A stretch of 64,000 nt of DNA, from positions 57,763 to 121,762 of the forward strand of contig NZ_BMNT01000033.1 of the NCBI RefSeq assembly GCF_014646695.1, written 5' to 3'. The translations under genes and the position numbers were made by a program. The stretch's first letter is position 1, and each line of letters opens with the position of its first letter. The notes beneath the pieces are model-generated. The model did not search any database and was not told the DNA's origin. It worked only from the letters and a program-made list of their open reading frames with translations. The stretch comes from Sphaerisporangium melleum. GTDB lineage: Bacteria > Actinomycetota > Actinomycetes > Streptosporangiales > Streptosporangiaceae. Positions 15,550 to 23,206 of this stretch are shown here, piece after piece.

Positions 15550-16911
15550 TCAGCGGGCCGACCCGGCCGGGGCCGGCCGCAGGCCGAGCCGCTCGGCCAC
15601 GAGATCGAGCCGCCCCTGGACGTTGTGCTTGTAGCTCGGGCACGGCGGGTTGCCCTCGTGCCACGCCTTCGGGCACGAGCCTCCGCAGGTGGGCAGGAAG
15701 ACGCAGTCCCTGCACCAGGACCGGCCCTGCGCGATCTCGTCCTGCCAGTCGTCGAACTCACCCTTGGGCCGGATGGCCGGCAGGTCGTCCTGGCCGATGT
15801 GCGCGAGCGCCGCGGTCCGCTCCGCCTCCGGCACGAGCGGGTGGTCGGTGCAGGAGAAGATGTTCCCGGTGCCGCTGATCAGCTCCGCCGTCCGCTTCAC
15901 CGCCGGGCAGGTGATCCGCTTGGCCAGGGTCGGCATCCGCATGAACGGCAGGCCGTTGCGCTGCATCGCGGCCAGCCACGCGAGCTCGCGCTCGGCGTAC
16001 CGCGTCCCCGCCAGTTCGATGGCCGAGACGTCGTTCCCCCAGGGGCGTACGCGGGCGAGGGTGAAGTTCACGTTCGGGTGGCGGAAGCCCAGCTCGGCCA
16101 TCAGCTCGATGTAGCGGTGGATGTCGTCCTGGTTGTGCACGTCGACGTTGGTCCGGAAGTCGAAGACCACGTGGCGGTAGTCGTCGTTGTCCAGCGCCGC
16201 GCGGACGGTGCGCACGATCTTCCAGAACGTCCCGTTGCCGCTCTTCGCCGGCCGGTGGACGTCGTGGACGTCGGGCGGGCCGTCCACGGTGAGGTAGAAC
16301 TTCGAGATCCGGCACTCTTTGACGAGAACCTCCAGGTTCCTCGCGTTCAGCAGGCTGCCGTTGGTCACGATCGAGGAGGTGTACTCCACACCCCGCTCGT
16401 CGGCCGCCCGGACGAAGTCCCTGGTCAGGTCGCGGATGACGGCGTACCCCATCATCGGCTCCGCGCCGAACCAGTCCACGGCCAGCCGCCTGCTCTCCGG
16501 GAGCCGCAGCGCCCGCAGCACCCGGGCCCGCACCCGGTCGCGGTGGTCGGCGCTCAGGCCACCGCGCAGATGCTCCTGGCCGCAGTACGCGCAGCCCATG
16601 TTGCAGTACGAGGTGGGCAGCAGGATGAAGCTGACCGTGGCGGGGTCGGCGGCGGCGGCCCGGTTGCGGTCCAGGATCTCGTCGAGTTCGTCCCGGCCGT
16701 CCGGCACCACCACCTGGGCCTTCCTGAACTCGGCCAGGGTGCCCGGCGAGATCGCGCCGATATCGCCCTTCCGCAGGGCTTCGGCGACCTGGGGGATCAC
16801 GAACAGCAGCTTCGCGGTCCGGGTGGCGTAAACGATGTGCACCTGAATTCCCGCGTCATCGCCATAAACGCGGTCACTGACGACCACATAGCGACTGACC
16901 TTCTCCCCCAT
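15550..16911 (-). CDS. Radical SAM/SPASM peptide-modifying enzyme
   Basis: 453 aa. The radical SAM cluster is CNMGCAYC (CX3CX2C) near residue 103; residues 1-95 are an N-terminal extension that probably contacts the peptide. The C-terminus has a SPASM-type Cys set (CRDCVFLPTCGGSCP, then CPSYKHNV) for auxiliary Fe-S clusters. Enzymes with this layout install thioether (sactionine/ranthipeptide) or C-C crosslinks in RiPP precursors. It is the first enzyme gene after the precursor, 75 nt downstream and separated by a strong hairpin. Cys60 or Cys62 could be donors for a thioether; this would compete with azoline formation and decarboxylation. Confidence 0.87.
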   Translation of the reverse strand: MGEKVSRYVVVSDRVYGDDAGIQVHIVYATRTAKLLFVIPQVAEALRKGDIGAISPGTLAEFRKAQVVVPDGRDELDEILDRNRAAAADPATVSFILLPTSYCNMGCAYCGQEHLRGGLSADHRDRVRARVLRALRLPESRRLAVDWFGAEPMMGYAVIRDLTRDFVRAADERGVEYTSSIVTNGSLLNARNLEVLVKECRISKFYLTVDGPPDVHDVHRPAKSGNGTFWKIVRTVRAALDNDDYRHVVFDFRTNVDVHNQDDIHRYIELMAELGFRHPNVNFTLARVRPWGNDVSAIELAGTRYAERELAWLAAMQRNGLPFMRMPTLAKRITCPAVKRTAELISGTGNIFSCTDHPLVPEAERTAALAHIGQDDLPAIRPKGEFDDWQDEIAQGRSWCRDCVFLPTCGGSCPKAWHEGNPPCPSYKHNVQGRLDLVAERLGLRPAPAGSAR

Positions 16912-16952
16912 GGCCGCATACCTCGGCTTCTCGGCTCGGGGCGCCGGATTTT

Positions 16953-16980
16953 CCCGGCCCGCTGGAGAAGGCGGGCCGGG
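16953..16980 (-). terminator. Hairpin between precursor and enzyme genes (attenuator type)
   Basis: Perfect 10-bp stem CCCGGCCCGC/GCGGGCCGGG with an 8-nt loop, six bases after the precursor stop. On the transcribed strand it is followed by AAAATCC rather than a U-tract, so it probably slows or partly stops transcription and protects the precursor mRNA, giving more precursor than enzyme. Confidence 0.6.
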
Positions 16981-16986
16981 AGGGCG

Positions 16987-17175
16987 CTAGCAGAGACAGT
17001 TGTTGTTGTCGGCGACCTGACCCTCGACTTCCGGAACCAGCGCGTTGAGCCGTTCCTGGATGGCGCCGGCGACCCTCAGTTCCTCCGGGCTGAGCTCCTC
17101 GAACACGACCCTCATCTGTTCGGGCAGTCGCTGCAGACCTGCTGCGTTGAGCGGGGCGAGCGGGTCATGTGACAT
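16987..17175 (-). CDS. RiPP precursor peptide
   Basis: 62 aa from ATG 17175, with AGGAGG six bases upstream; a longer in-frame start (17223) lacks a ribosome site. Residues 10-50 are an acidic amphipathic leader (FEELSPEELRVAGAIQERL); its layout recalls the 'aroma-sacti' leader type, from memory. The last twelve residues are EGQVADNNNCLC: a run of three Asn and a C-terminal CysLeuCys. There is no Ser or Thr after residue 29, which excludes Ser/Thr-derived azoles or dehydroamino acids in the core. It is the first gene of the minus-strand modification operon and faces the two cobalamin radical SAM genes. Confidence 0.85.
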   Translation of the reverse strand: MSHDPLAPLNAAGLQRLPEQMRVVFEELSPEELRVAGAIQERLNALVPEVEGQVADNNNCLC

Positions 17176-17265
17176 GGTGATCCTCCTGGTGGCGTGGCGC
17201 CGATCCGCTACGTCAGCGAACATAGGTCGCCCCCGGAACGCCGTCCAGACCCGATCTCGGGCCGA

Positions 17266-17319
17266 TTCTTAGGGCCGCATCGAAGTGTTCTTAAAACCAC
17301 TCGCCGGTGTTCCTAAGAA
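17266..17319. promoter_or_regulatory. Three related TTCTTA boxes in the divergent RiPP promoter
   Basis: Boxes GATTCTTAGGGCC (17264-17276), GTTCTTAAAACC (17287-17298) and the reverse of GTTCTTAGGAACACC (17306-17320) share GTTCTTARRA and have centres 22 and 24 bp apart, about two helical turns. The third is itself a near-palindrome (GTTCCTAAGAAC). They lie between the precursor and the B12 radical SAM gene, so one factor could control both transcripts. No regulator with DNA-binding domain is in the locus except the ParB-like protein. Confidence 0.5.
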
Positions 17320-17424
17320 CGCCGCGGCCGGCCCGCCTTCCCAACACCTCGTGCGTGTGTAAATCTTTCGGTCAACGTGGCACCGGCGAGGCCCGGCGCC
17401 GCCGGCGCGACTACGGAGGAACGG

Positions 17425-19575
17425 GTGACCATATTTCTGACCGACAGCCTTCCGAATCGCAGCCGCAAGCGCCGGGAAAGCGATCTGCCGTACTTATTGA
17501 TCAATCCGCCGCTGACCGACCCGACCCAGCCGTACCATTCGATTCCGTACCTCGTGGGGGCGGCGCGGCGCGCCGGGTTCTCCGGCGGCCGCTGCGTCGA
17601 CGCCAACATCGACGCGCTGAACCACCTCGCCCGTCCCGAGCAGGTCGGCGGCCTGCTGGACCGGGCCAGAAGGACGCGCGAGCGCATCGAGGCCGCTGAG
17701 GCCGTCACCAGGGCCGACGAGCTCGACTACCGGGCCGCCCTCGCCGCCGAGGGGCTGGCGCCGGACTTCGTGGCCCGGGCCATCGAGATCTTCAAGGACG
17801 GCCCGTCCTTCCACCACTACCCGACCTACCGGCAGGCCGTCCTGGCCATGAAACGCTGGCAGGAACTGCTCTGCCTCGACGGGACCCCGCAGAGCATCGC
17901 CGACTTCCAGGTCAGGCTGGGCGGGGTAGTGAACCTCTCCTGCTACGAGGACCTGTGCGACTCCGCGGTACTCGACGCCCTGACCGGCCCGTTCGCCCCG
18001 TACGTCGAAGGGCCGTTCCAGGACCTCCTCAGGGAGCGCGAGTGGCGGCTGGTCGGCTTCTCGGTCGGCTTCACCGGCCAGTTGCCCGTGGCCCTGCGCC
18101 TGGCCAGGGAGGTGCGCGCGGCCTACCCGGACGCCGTCATCGTCTTCGGCGGCACCGAGGTCTGCGACCACGTCCGGTTCGCCCGCGTGCCCGGGGACCA
18201 CTGGCGGCTGTTCACCGACGCCGACCTCATCGTCCCCGGTGAGGGCGAGACGCCCTTCTGCGACATCCTGGCCGCCGTCCGGGACGGGCGCCCCCTCACC
18301 GGGATTCCCGGCGTGCTGTCCCGCGAGGACCCGCCGTCCCACTCGGCCTCGATCAACTACGAGAACATGGCCGACCTGCCCGCCCCGGCCTACGACGTCT
18401 GGGACTGGGACTCCTACTGGTCGCCGGAGCCCGTGGTGCTGTACAGCCCCACGCGGGGCTGCTACTGGAACAAGTGCACCTTCTGCGACTACGGCCTGAA
18501 CTCCGACCGGCCGACCTCGCCGTCCCGGGAACGTCCCGTCGAGGAGGTGGTCGCCGACCTGGAGCGGATCACCGGCTTCTCCCGCACCGTCTACTTCGCG
18601 GTGGACGCGATGTCCCCCCGCTACCTGCGGCTGCTCTGCGACGCGATGAAGGACCTGCCGGCGAAGGTGCGGTGGGCCGCCGAGTTGCGCCTGGAACGGA
18701 CCTTCCCCAAACGCGACATGGCCCAGCGGCTGCGGGACGCCGGCTGCGTCGCCGTGTCCTTCGGCTACGAGTCGGCGTCCCAGCGGGTGCTGGACCTCAT
18801 CGACAAGGGCGTGCGCATCGCGGAGGTGCCGGAGATCCTCCGCGAACTCGCCAAGCACGGGATCGGCGCCCAGATGATGGGGTTCACCGGATTCCCCGGC
18901 GAGCGCGGCGACGAGGCGGCCCGCACGTACGACTTCCTGATCGAGCACGAGGACCTGTGGTCGATCGCGGGCATCGGCACCTTCTCCCTGACCCCCGGTT
19001 CCATCGTCGCCAAGAGCCCCGGCACGTTCGGCGTCGACATGGTCCCGCTGCCGCGAAGCGAGGACGTCGTCCGCTACCTGCCCTGGTACGACCGGGCCGA
19101 AGGGGTCGCCCGGTGGCCCGGTGAGATCGACCGGCGGCCCGGCGACGACCGCATGCGGCTGGTCAGGCGGGCGGTCGACGACCGGCCGTTCGTCGGCGGG
19201 ATCGACACCGCGCACACTCTGCTGTACTTCTCGGCGTTCGGCCGCGAACTCATCCCCGCCGGCCCGGCCGACGCCCCCCGCGCCGACCTCGTCCCGATCA
19301 GCGACTCCACCATCCCGTTCACCAACATCGAGGAGTTCGCCCGCTTCGAGGACCTGCGCGACCAGTTCTTCCTGCTCAAACGGGACGGCGGCGCGAGCAG
19401 CGCGTCCATCGCCCCCTGGCTCGGCGAGCAGGGCAAGGCGCAGCGGGGCGAAGGCTGGGTCGCGGTCCTGCCCTCCGGCACGACCTTCACCCTGCCACTG
19501 GCCGGCCGGCTCCTCACGCTCGACCGGCTCCGGCAGGTCATCAGGCTCACCGCCCAGGCCCGCGGCGACCTTTGA
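17425..19575 (+). CDS. Cobalamin-binding-type radical SAM enzyme with CX4CX2C motif
   Basis: 716 aa from GTG 17425, preceded by GGAGGA at 17415-17420. Residues ~205-310 form a B12-binding Rossmann domain (AYPDAVIVFGGTEV, then DLIVPGEGETPF). The radical SAM site is GCYWNKCTFCDYG, with Cys at 346, 351 and 354: four residues between the first two instead of three. Typical later strands (VSFGYESASQRVLDLIDKG, MGFTGFPGE) are present. The C-terminal ~200 residues are RiPP-type with no named domain. Class B enzymes of this kind transfer methyl groups to unactivated carbons. First gene of the plus-strand arm of the RiPP locus. Confidence 0.85.
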   Translation: MTIFLTDSLPNRSRKRRESDLPYLLINPPLTDPTQPYHSIPYLVGAARRAGFSGGRCVDANIDALNHLARPEQVGGLLDRARRTRERIEAAEAVTRADELDYRAALAAEGLAPDFVARAIEIFKDGPSFHHYPTYRQAVLAMKRWQELLCLDGTPQSIADFQVRLGGVVNLSCYEDLCDSAVLDALTGPFAPYVEGPFQDLLREREWRLVGFSVGFTGQLPVALRLAREVRAAYPDAVIVFGGTEVCDHVRFARVPGDHWRLFTDADLIVPGEGETPFCDILAAVRDGRPLTGIPGVLSREDPPSHSASINYENMADLPAPAYDVWDWDSYWSPEPVVLYSPTRGCYWNKCTFCDYGLNSDRPTSPSRERPVEEVVADLERITGFSRTVYFAVDAMSPRYLRLLCDAMKDLPAKVRWAAELRLERTFPKRDMAQRLRDAGCVAVSFGYESASQRVLDLIDKGVRIAEVPEILRELAKHGIGAQMMGFTGFPGERGDEAARTYDFLIEHEDLWSIAGIGTFSLTPGSIVAKSPGTFGVDMVPLPRSEDVVRYLPWYDRAEGVARWPGEIDRRPGDDRMRLVRRAVDDRPFVGGIDTAHTLLYFSAFGRELIPAGPADAPRADLVPISDSTIPFTNIEEFARFEDLRDQFFLLKRDGGASSASIAPWLGEQGKAQRGEGWVAVLPSGTTFTLPLAGRLLTLDRLRQVIRLTAQARGDL

Positions 19576-19646
19576 TCCGGCCGGCACAAACCGGTCCGAA
19601 GCACGCGCGACCCGTCCCACGGCATTTCTCCGCGGAGGAGGACACA

Positions 19647-21602
19647 TTGCACGCAAGGCCCGGCGCCGGTGAACCGGCTGCCACCGTGGCGAAGAGCAGA
19701 ACGCTGCCGCTGGTGGCCAGGAACCGGATCCCGTCGGCTCCGCCTCCCCCGCCCCGGCGCCTGCGGGTCGCCCTGGTCAACATGCCGTGGTCCTGGGCGG
19801 ACGCGCCGTCCATCCAGTGCGGCCTGCTGCAGGCCATCGTCAAGCGGGCCGGCCACGACTGCGACGTGCACTACCTCAACCTCGAACTCAGCGCCCTGCT
19901 CGGGAGCCGGATCTACGACCGGATCTCGGAGATGAACGACGACCGCTTCCACCAGCTCGGGGAATGGCTCTTCTCCTACGCGGCGTTCGGCGACATCGAG
20001 CCCGAGGCGGACTACTTCGCGGAGTACCCGGAGGTGCCGGAGAGCTGGGCCAAGATCTTGGAGAACGGGCCCGAGCAGCTGGTCCGGCTCCGCCGCGAGG
20101 TGCTCCCCGCCTGGGCCGACGGCTGCGTCGACGCGGTCGACTGGTCCTCCTACGACGCCGTCGGGTTCTCCTCGACGTTCCTGCAGAACACCGCCTCCTT
20201 CGCCCTCGGCCGCCGCCTCAAGGAGCGCCACCCGCAGCTGCCGCTGATCTACGGCGGGGCGAACTTCGACGCCGGGATGGGTCCCGCCTACGCCGAGAAG
20301 CTGCCGTGGCTGGACTACGTGGTGTCCGGGGAGGGCGACATCGCGCTGCCCGCGCTGCTGTACGACCTCGCCGCCGGCACCACCACCCCGATCCCGGGCG
20401 TGCACCGCCAGGGCGTGAGCGCGGACGACCAGGCCGAGGCGCCCCGCACGTACGACCTCGACGAGTTGCCCGCGCCGGACTACGACGACTACTTCCGCAG
20501 CCTCGCCCGGCACGACCGGGCGCGTGTCCTGGGCGACAACGCCGTCCGGCTCCCGGTGGAGTTCTCCCGGGGATGCTGGTGGGGCCAGCGGCACCACTGC
20601 ACGTTCTGCGGGCTGAACGCCCTCGGCATGGACTACCGCGCCAAGACCGGCGAACGGGCGCTGCGGGACCTCGAAGGACTCCTGCGGGCCTACCCGGCGC
20701 GCCGCGTCGACGCGGTCGACAACATCCTCGACATGAAGTACCTGACCTCCTTCTGCGCCGAGCTGGCCGAGCGGCGCTGGGACGTCAACCTGTTCTTCGA
20801 GGTCAAGGCCAACCTCACCCGTGAGCAGCTCGCCGTGCTGCGCCGGGCCGGCATCCAGCGGATCCAGCCCGGCATCGAGAGCCTGAACAGCCACGTGCTC
20901 GAACTGATGCGCAAGGGCTCGACCAAGCTGATCAACGTCCGGCTGCTGAAGTGGGCGGCCTACTTCGGCATCTCGGTGGAGTGGCACATCCTGTGCGGCT
21001 TCCCCGGCGAGACCGACCGCGACTACACCGAGCAGGCGGAGCTCGTCCCGCTCATCCAGCACCTGCAGCCGCCCGCGAGCCAGATCGGCATCTGGCTGGA
21101 ACGCTTCAGCCCGTACTTCATGGACCCGTCGTTCGCGATCGAGCAGGTGCGCCCGCAGGCCAGCTACAAGTACGTCTACCCGCCCGAGCTCGACCATTCG
21201 CGGATCGCCTACTTCTTCGACTTCGCGGCCTCGGACGTCGCCTCGGCCGCCAGCCACGACGTGCTGCAGTCGGCGATCACCGGCTGGCGGGAGCGATGGG
21301 CGAACGGCGACCGGCCCGTCCTGTTCTACCAGCGCCTGCCGGGCGAGGTGACCATCATCGACACCCGCTCGGCCCGGCCACGCAAGGCCGTCCTGCCCGG
21401 CTGGCAGGGCGACGCCTACGAGGCGTGCGGTGACACCGCCCGCGGCCGCAAGCGCGTCCACCAGGCACTGCTGGACCGCGGGTTCGAGGTGTCGCTCGGC
21501 GAGGTCACCGCCTTCCTCGACGGCTGCTGCCGCGCCGGTCTGATGATCTCCGAAGACGACAAGTACCTGTCCCTGGCCCTCCCCGAGAACCAAGGCTGGT
21601 GA
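19647..21602 (+). CDS. RiPP maturation radical SAM C-methyltransferase-like protein (CX7CX2C)
   Basis: 651 aa from TTG 19647, chosen because GGAGGAG at 19634-19640 fits it; the TTG at 19572 that overlaps the upstream stop has no ribosome site. The site GCWWGQRHHCTFCGLN (Cys 310, 318, 321) is the hallmark of the RiPP maturation radical SAM protein 1 group (TIGR03975 type), with a B12-binding domain before it (LRVALVNMPW, IYGGANFDAGMG, VVSGEGDIALP). Also LCGFPGETDRDY. Family members modify RiPP precursors, several being C-methyltransferases. Coupled to the preceding radical SAM gene by a 71-nt gap. The target in the precursor is unknown; the Asn run, Leu61 or the helical leader end are possible. 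Confidence 0.87.
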   Translation: MHARPGAGEPAATVAKSRTLPLVARNRIPSAPPPPPRRLRVALVNMPWSWADAPSIQCGLLQAIVKRAGHDCDVHYLNLELSALLGSRIYDRISEMNDDRFHQLGEWLFSYAAFGDIEPEADYFAEYPEVPESWAKILENGPEQLVRLRREVLPAWADGCVDAVDWSSYDAVGFSSTFLQNTASFALGRRLKERHPQLPLIYGGANFDAGMGPAYAEKLPWLDYVVSGEGDIALPALLYDLAAGTTTPIPGVHRQGVSADDQAEAPRTYDLDELPAPDYDDYFRSLARHDRARVLGDNAVRLPVEFSRGCWWGQRHHCTFCGLNALGMDYRAKTGERALRDLEGLLRAYPARRVDAVDNILDMKYLTSFCAELAERRWDVNLFFEVKANLTREQLAVLRRAGIQRIQPGIESLNSHVLELMRKGSTKLINVRLLKWAAYFGISVEWHILCGFPGETDRDYTEQAELVPLIQHLQPPASQIGIWLERFSPYFMDPSFAIEQVRPQASYKYVYPPELDHSRIAYFFDFAASDVASAASHDVLQSAITGWRERWANGDRPVLFYQRLPGEVTIIDTRSARPRKAVLPGWQGDAYEACGDTARGRKRVHQALLDRGFEVSLGEVTAFLDGCCRAGLMISEDDKYLSLALPENQGW

Positions 21603-21642
21603 CGCGGTCCGGGGGCATTCCCGGCCGCGGTTTTCCGGCATA

Positions 21643-21954
21643 GTGACGCTTGGTCAGTGGCGGGAGTTCACCGGCGAAGACCACCACGTCCACCTGCTCG
21701 TGCACCATCCCCCCGAACTCTCCATCACGACCCTGATCAACCAACTCAAGGGCGTCTTCGCACACTACCTGCGCAAGGAGTTCGCCCGCCGGATCAACCG
21801 GCATATCATGCATGGCCACCTGTGGTCACCGTCGTACTTCGCCGGGCCCCGCGGCGGCGCACCGTTGGAGATCATCCGGGAGTACATCGAGAATCAGAAA
21901 CGCCCGGACCAGCGTCCGGGCGCAGACAGGGAAGCCATCCTCCCGGCCCCTTAA
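21643..21954 (+). pseudogene. IS200/IS605-type TnpA (Y1 transposase), N-terminally truncated
   Basis: About 104 codons. The HUH motif HVHLLVH and the tyrosine helix IREYIENQ are both present, together with HGHLWSPSYFAGPRGGAP, all diagnostic of TnpA. The first ~30 residues of the family are missing: the frame begins abruptly just before EFTGEDHH. The protein is probably inactive. It lies 40 bp after the last RiPP gene. Confidence 0.85.
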
Positions 21955-22128
21955 GGACCGGGATTCCTGGCTAGACCTCGTTGAAGATCGGCCTAGTACC
22001 GCCGGTGGCGGAGAACCCATGGAGGCGGCCGTCCTACGTCGAGATCCGTGATCTCGCCCTGCGCGGAGGCCTCAAAGATGCCGCATGACGCGGACACGGG
22101 CTGAATCCCGGTCTTCAGGCCGGGGAGC
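21643..22128 (+). mobile_element. Decayed IS200/IS605 element with right-end / omega-RNA-like tail
   Basis: Downstream of the truncated tnpA the sequence GAATCCCGGTCTTCAGGCCG, continuing GGGAG (22103-22127), matches the conserved GAATCCCCG...CGGGGAG hairpin at the right end of tnpB-bearing elements, which is also the 3' scaffold of their guide RNA. There is no room for tnpB between 21955 and 22102, so it has been deleted. A further hairpin, CGCCCGGAC/GTCCGGGCG at 21902-21923, lies at the end of tnpA. From 22129 to 22412 I see no gene. Confidence 0.65.
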
Positions 22129-22412
22129 GCGCCGAAAGCACACCGGGCCGCCCCGGTTCATCAGCAACACCGAGGCCGGGTTGCGCGAACCGCTCCGCTC
22201 CGACGGCTCGCCGTACTCGATCCTGGAACGGTCGATCCGCGCCGCCCTGTCCGGCCCTCCCCCCGTCTTCGCCGATCCCCTGGCCTGCCGGTTCTGACCA
22301 GGCGTGGAGGGCGTGAAGGTGGCCGGGCAGGCGATCGGCAGGCGGTCGCGTGCCCGGCCGGTGGAGCCGCCGGGCGGGCGAGCCCTGGCCGGCTCCAGAT
22401 CGTGGAGGCCAC

Positions 22413-23135
22413 TCAGCTGATCTTGATGTCCGAGAGGTCGACCGTGATGGGGATCCACGACAGGTCCGGCGTGCCGTCCTCGTTGCGCGTGTGGATGTGC
22501 CGCTTGGTGGGGAACGGGATGCCGTCCACCGCCTCGTGCGCCCGGATGTAGTGCGCCACCGGCGTCCGGCCGTTCACGTCGGGCTGGTAGTCCAGCCGGC
22601 GGAGCAGACCGGAGTCGTCGTAGTAGTACAGCTGGGTGGCGTTGTGGGTGTGGATCGAGGGCGGGTAGGTGACGCTCAGCACCCGCCAGGTCTCGCCGTT
22701 CTCGGTCCACGGCTCCACCTCGTGCGCCTCGACGCCGGGCCAGGTGAAGACGTACGGCTCGACGAGGTAGTGCCAGGTGGCGTAGCTGCGGAAGTACGCG
22801 ATCTGGCTGAGGTTCCACTGCGTCTCCGGCGTGTAGCCCTCGAAGGTGGAGCGCGGCTCGCGCAGGTCGGCCAGCACTTCGCCGTCCCGGCCGGTGACGG
22901 TCAGCCGGTCCGCCTCGCGGTCGAAGACGGCCGTGCGCCCGGTCGACTGCCGGCGCTGCACGAAGTGCTCACGCTGGAGGCTCGCCTCCACCAGGTCGTC
23001 GCCGACGAAGTCGGCATGCCCCTTGAACTCCCAGAAGGGGCCGCCGTAGGTGATGCGCGCGGTGAAGGTCGACAGGTTCTTCCAGCGTTCGAGTCCGCCG
23101 TGCGCTTCGAGCACGCGGGCGAGCAACGAGTCCAT
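22413..23135 (-). CDS. Conserved hypothetical protein (possible LolA/LppX-like beta fold)
   Basis: 240 aa. It opens with MDSLLARVLEAHGGLERWKNL, then alternates short beta-strand-like stretches rich in Trp, Tyr and Phe (TARITYGGPFWEFKGHADF; THNATQLYYYDDSGLLRRL; GIPFPTKRHIHTRNEDG). The 'EAHGG...W' opening and strand pattern recall single-domain proteins related to outer-membrane-lipoprotein sorting factors, but there is no signal peptide. It is divergent from an HxlR regulator with a palindrome between them, so it is probably that regulator's target. Function unknown. Confidence 0.7.
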   Translation of the reverse strand: MDSLLARVLEAHGGLERWKNLSTFTARITYGGPFWEFKGHADFVGDDLVEASLQREHFVQRRQSTGRTAVFDREADRLTVTGRDGEVLADLREPRSTFEGYTPETQWNLSQIAYFRSYATWHYLVEPYVFTWPGVEAHEVEPWTENGETWRVLSVTYPPSIHTHNATQLYYYDDSGLLRRLDYQPDVNGRTPVAHYIRAHEAVDGIPFPTKRHIHTRNEDGTPDLSWIPITVDLSDIKIS

Positions 23136-23151
23136 TTCGCACTCCGTCTCT

Positions 23152-23188
23152 AGGACCGACTACTCCTAATACAGTAGCAGATGGTCCT
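23152..23188. promoter_or_regulatory. Candidate HxlR operator (nested inverted repeats)
   Basis: Outer repeat AGGACC (23152-23157)/GGTCCT (23183-23188) encloses inner CTACT (23160-23164)/AGTAG (23173-23177). The element fills most of the 71-bp gap between the divergent hypothetical gene and the HxlR gene and also contains TAATACAGT, a possible -10 region. Autoregulation plus control of the neighbour is the usual HxlR arrangement. Confidence 0.55.
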
Positions 23189-23206
23189 CAGTTGTATGGT
23201 TGAGCG

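Noticed and set aside
17494..21641. Two very long minus-strand frames opposite the B12 radical SAM genes
   Set aside because: The plus-strand frames carry clear radical SAM motifs; the antisense frames are compositional shadows of them.
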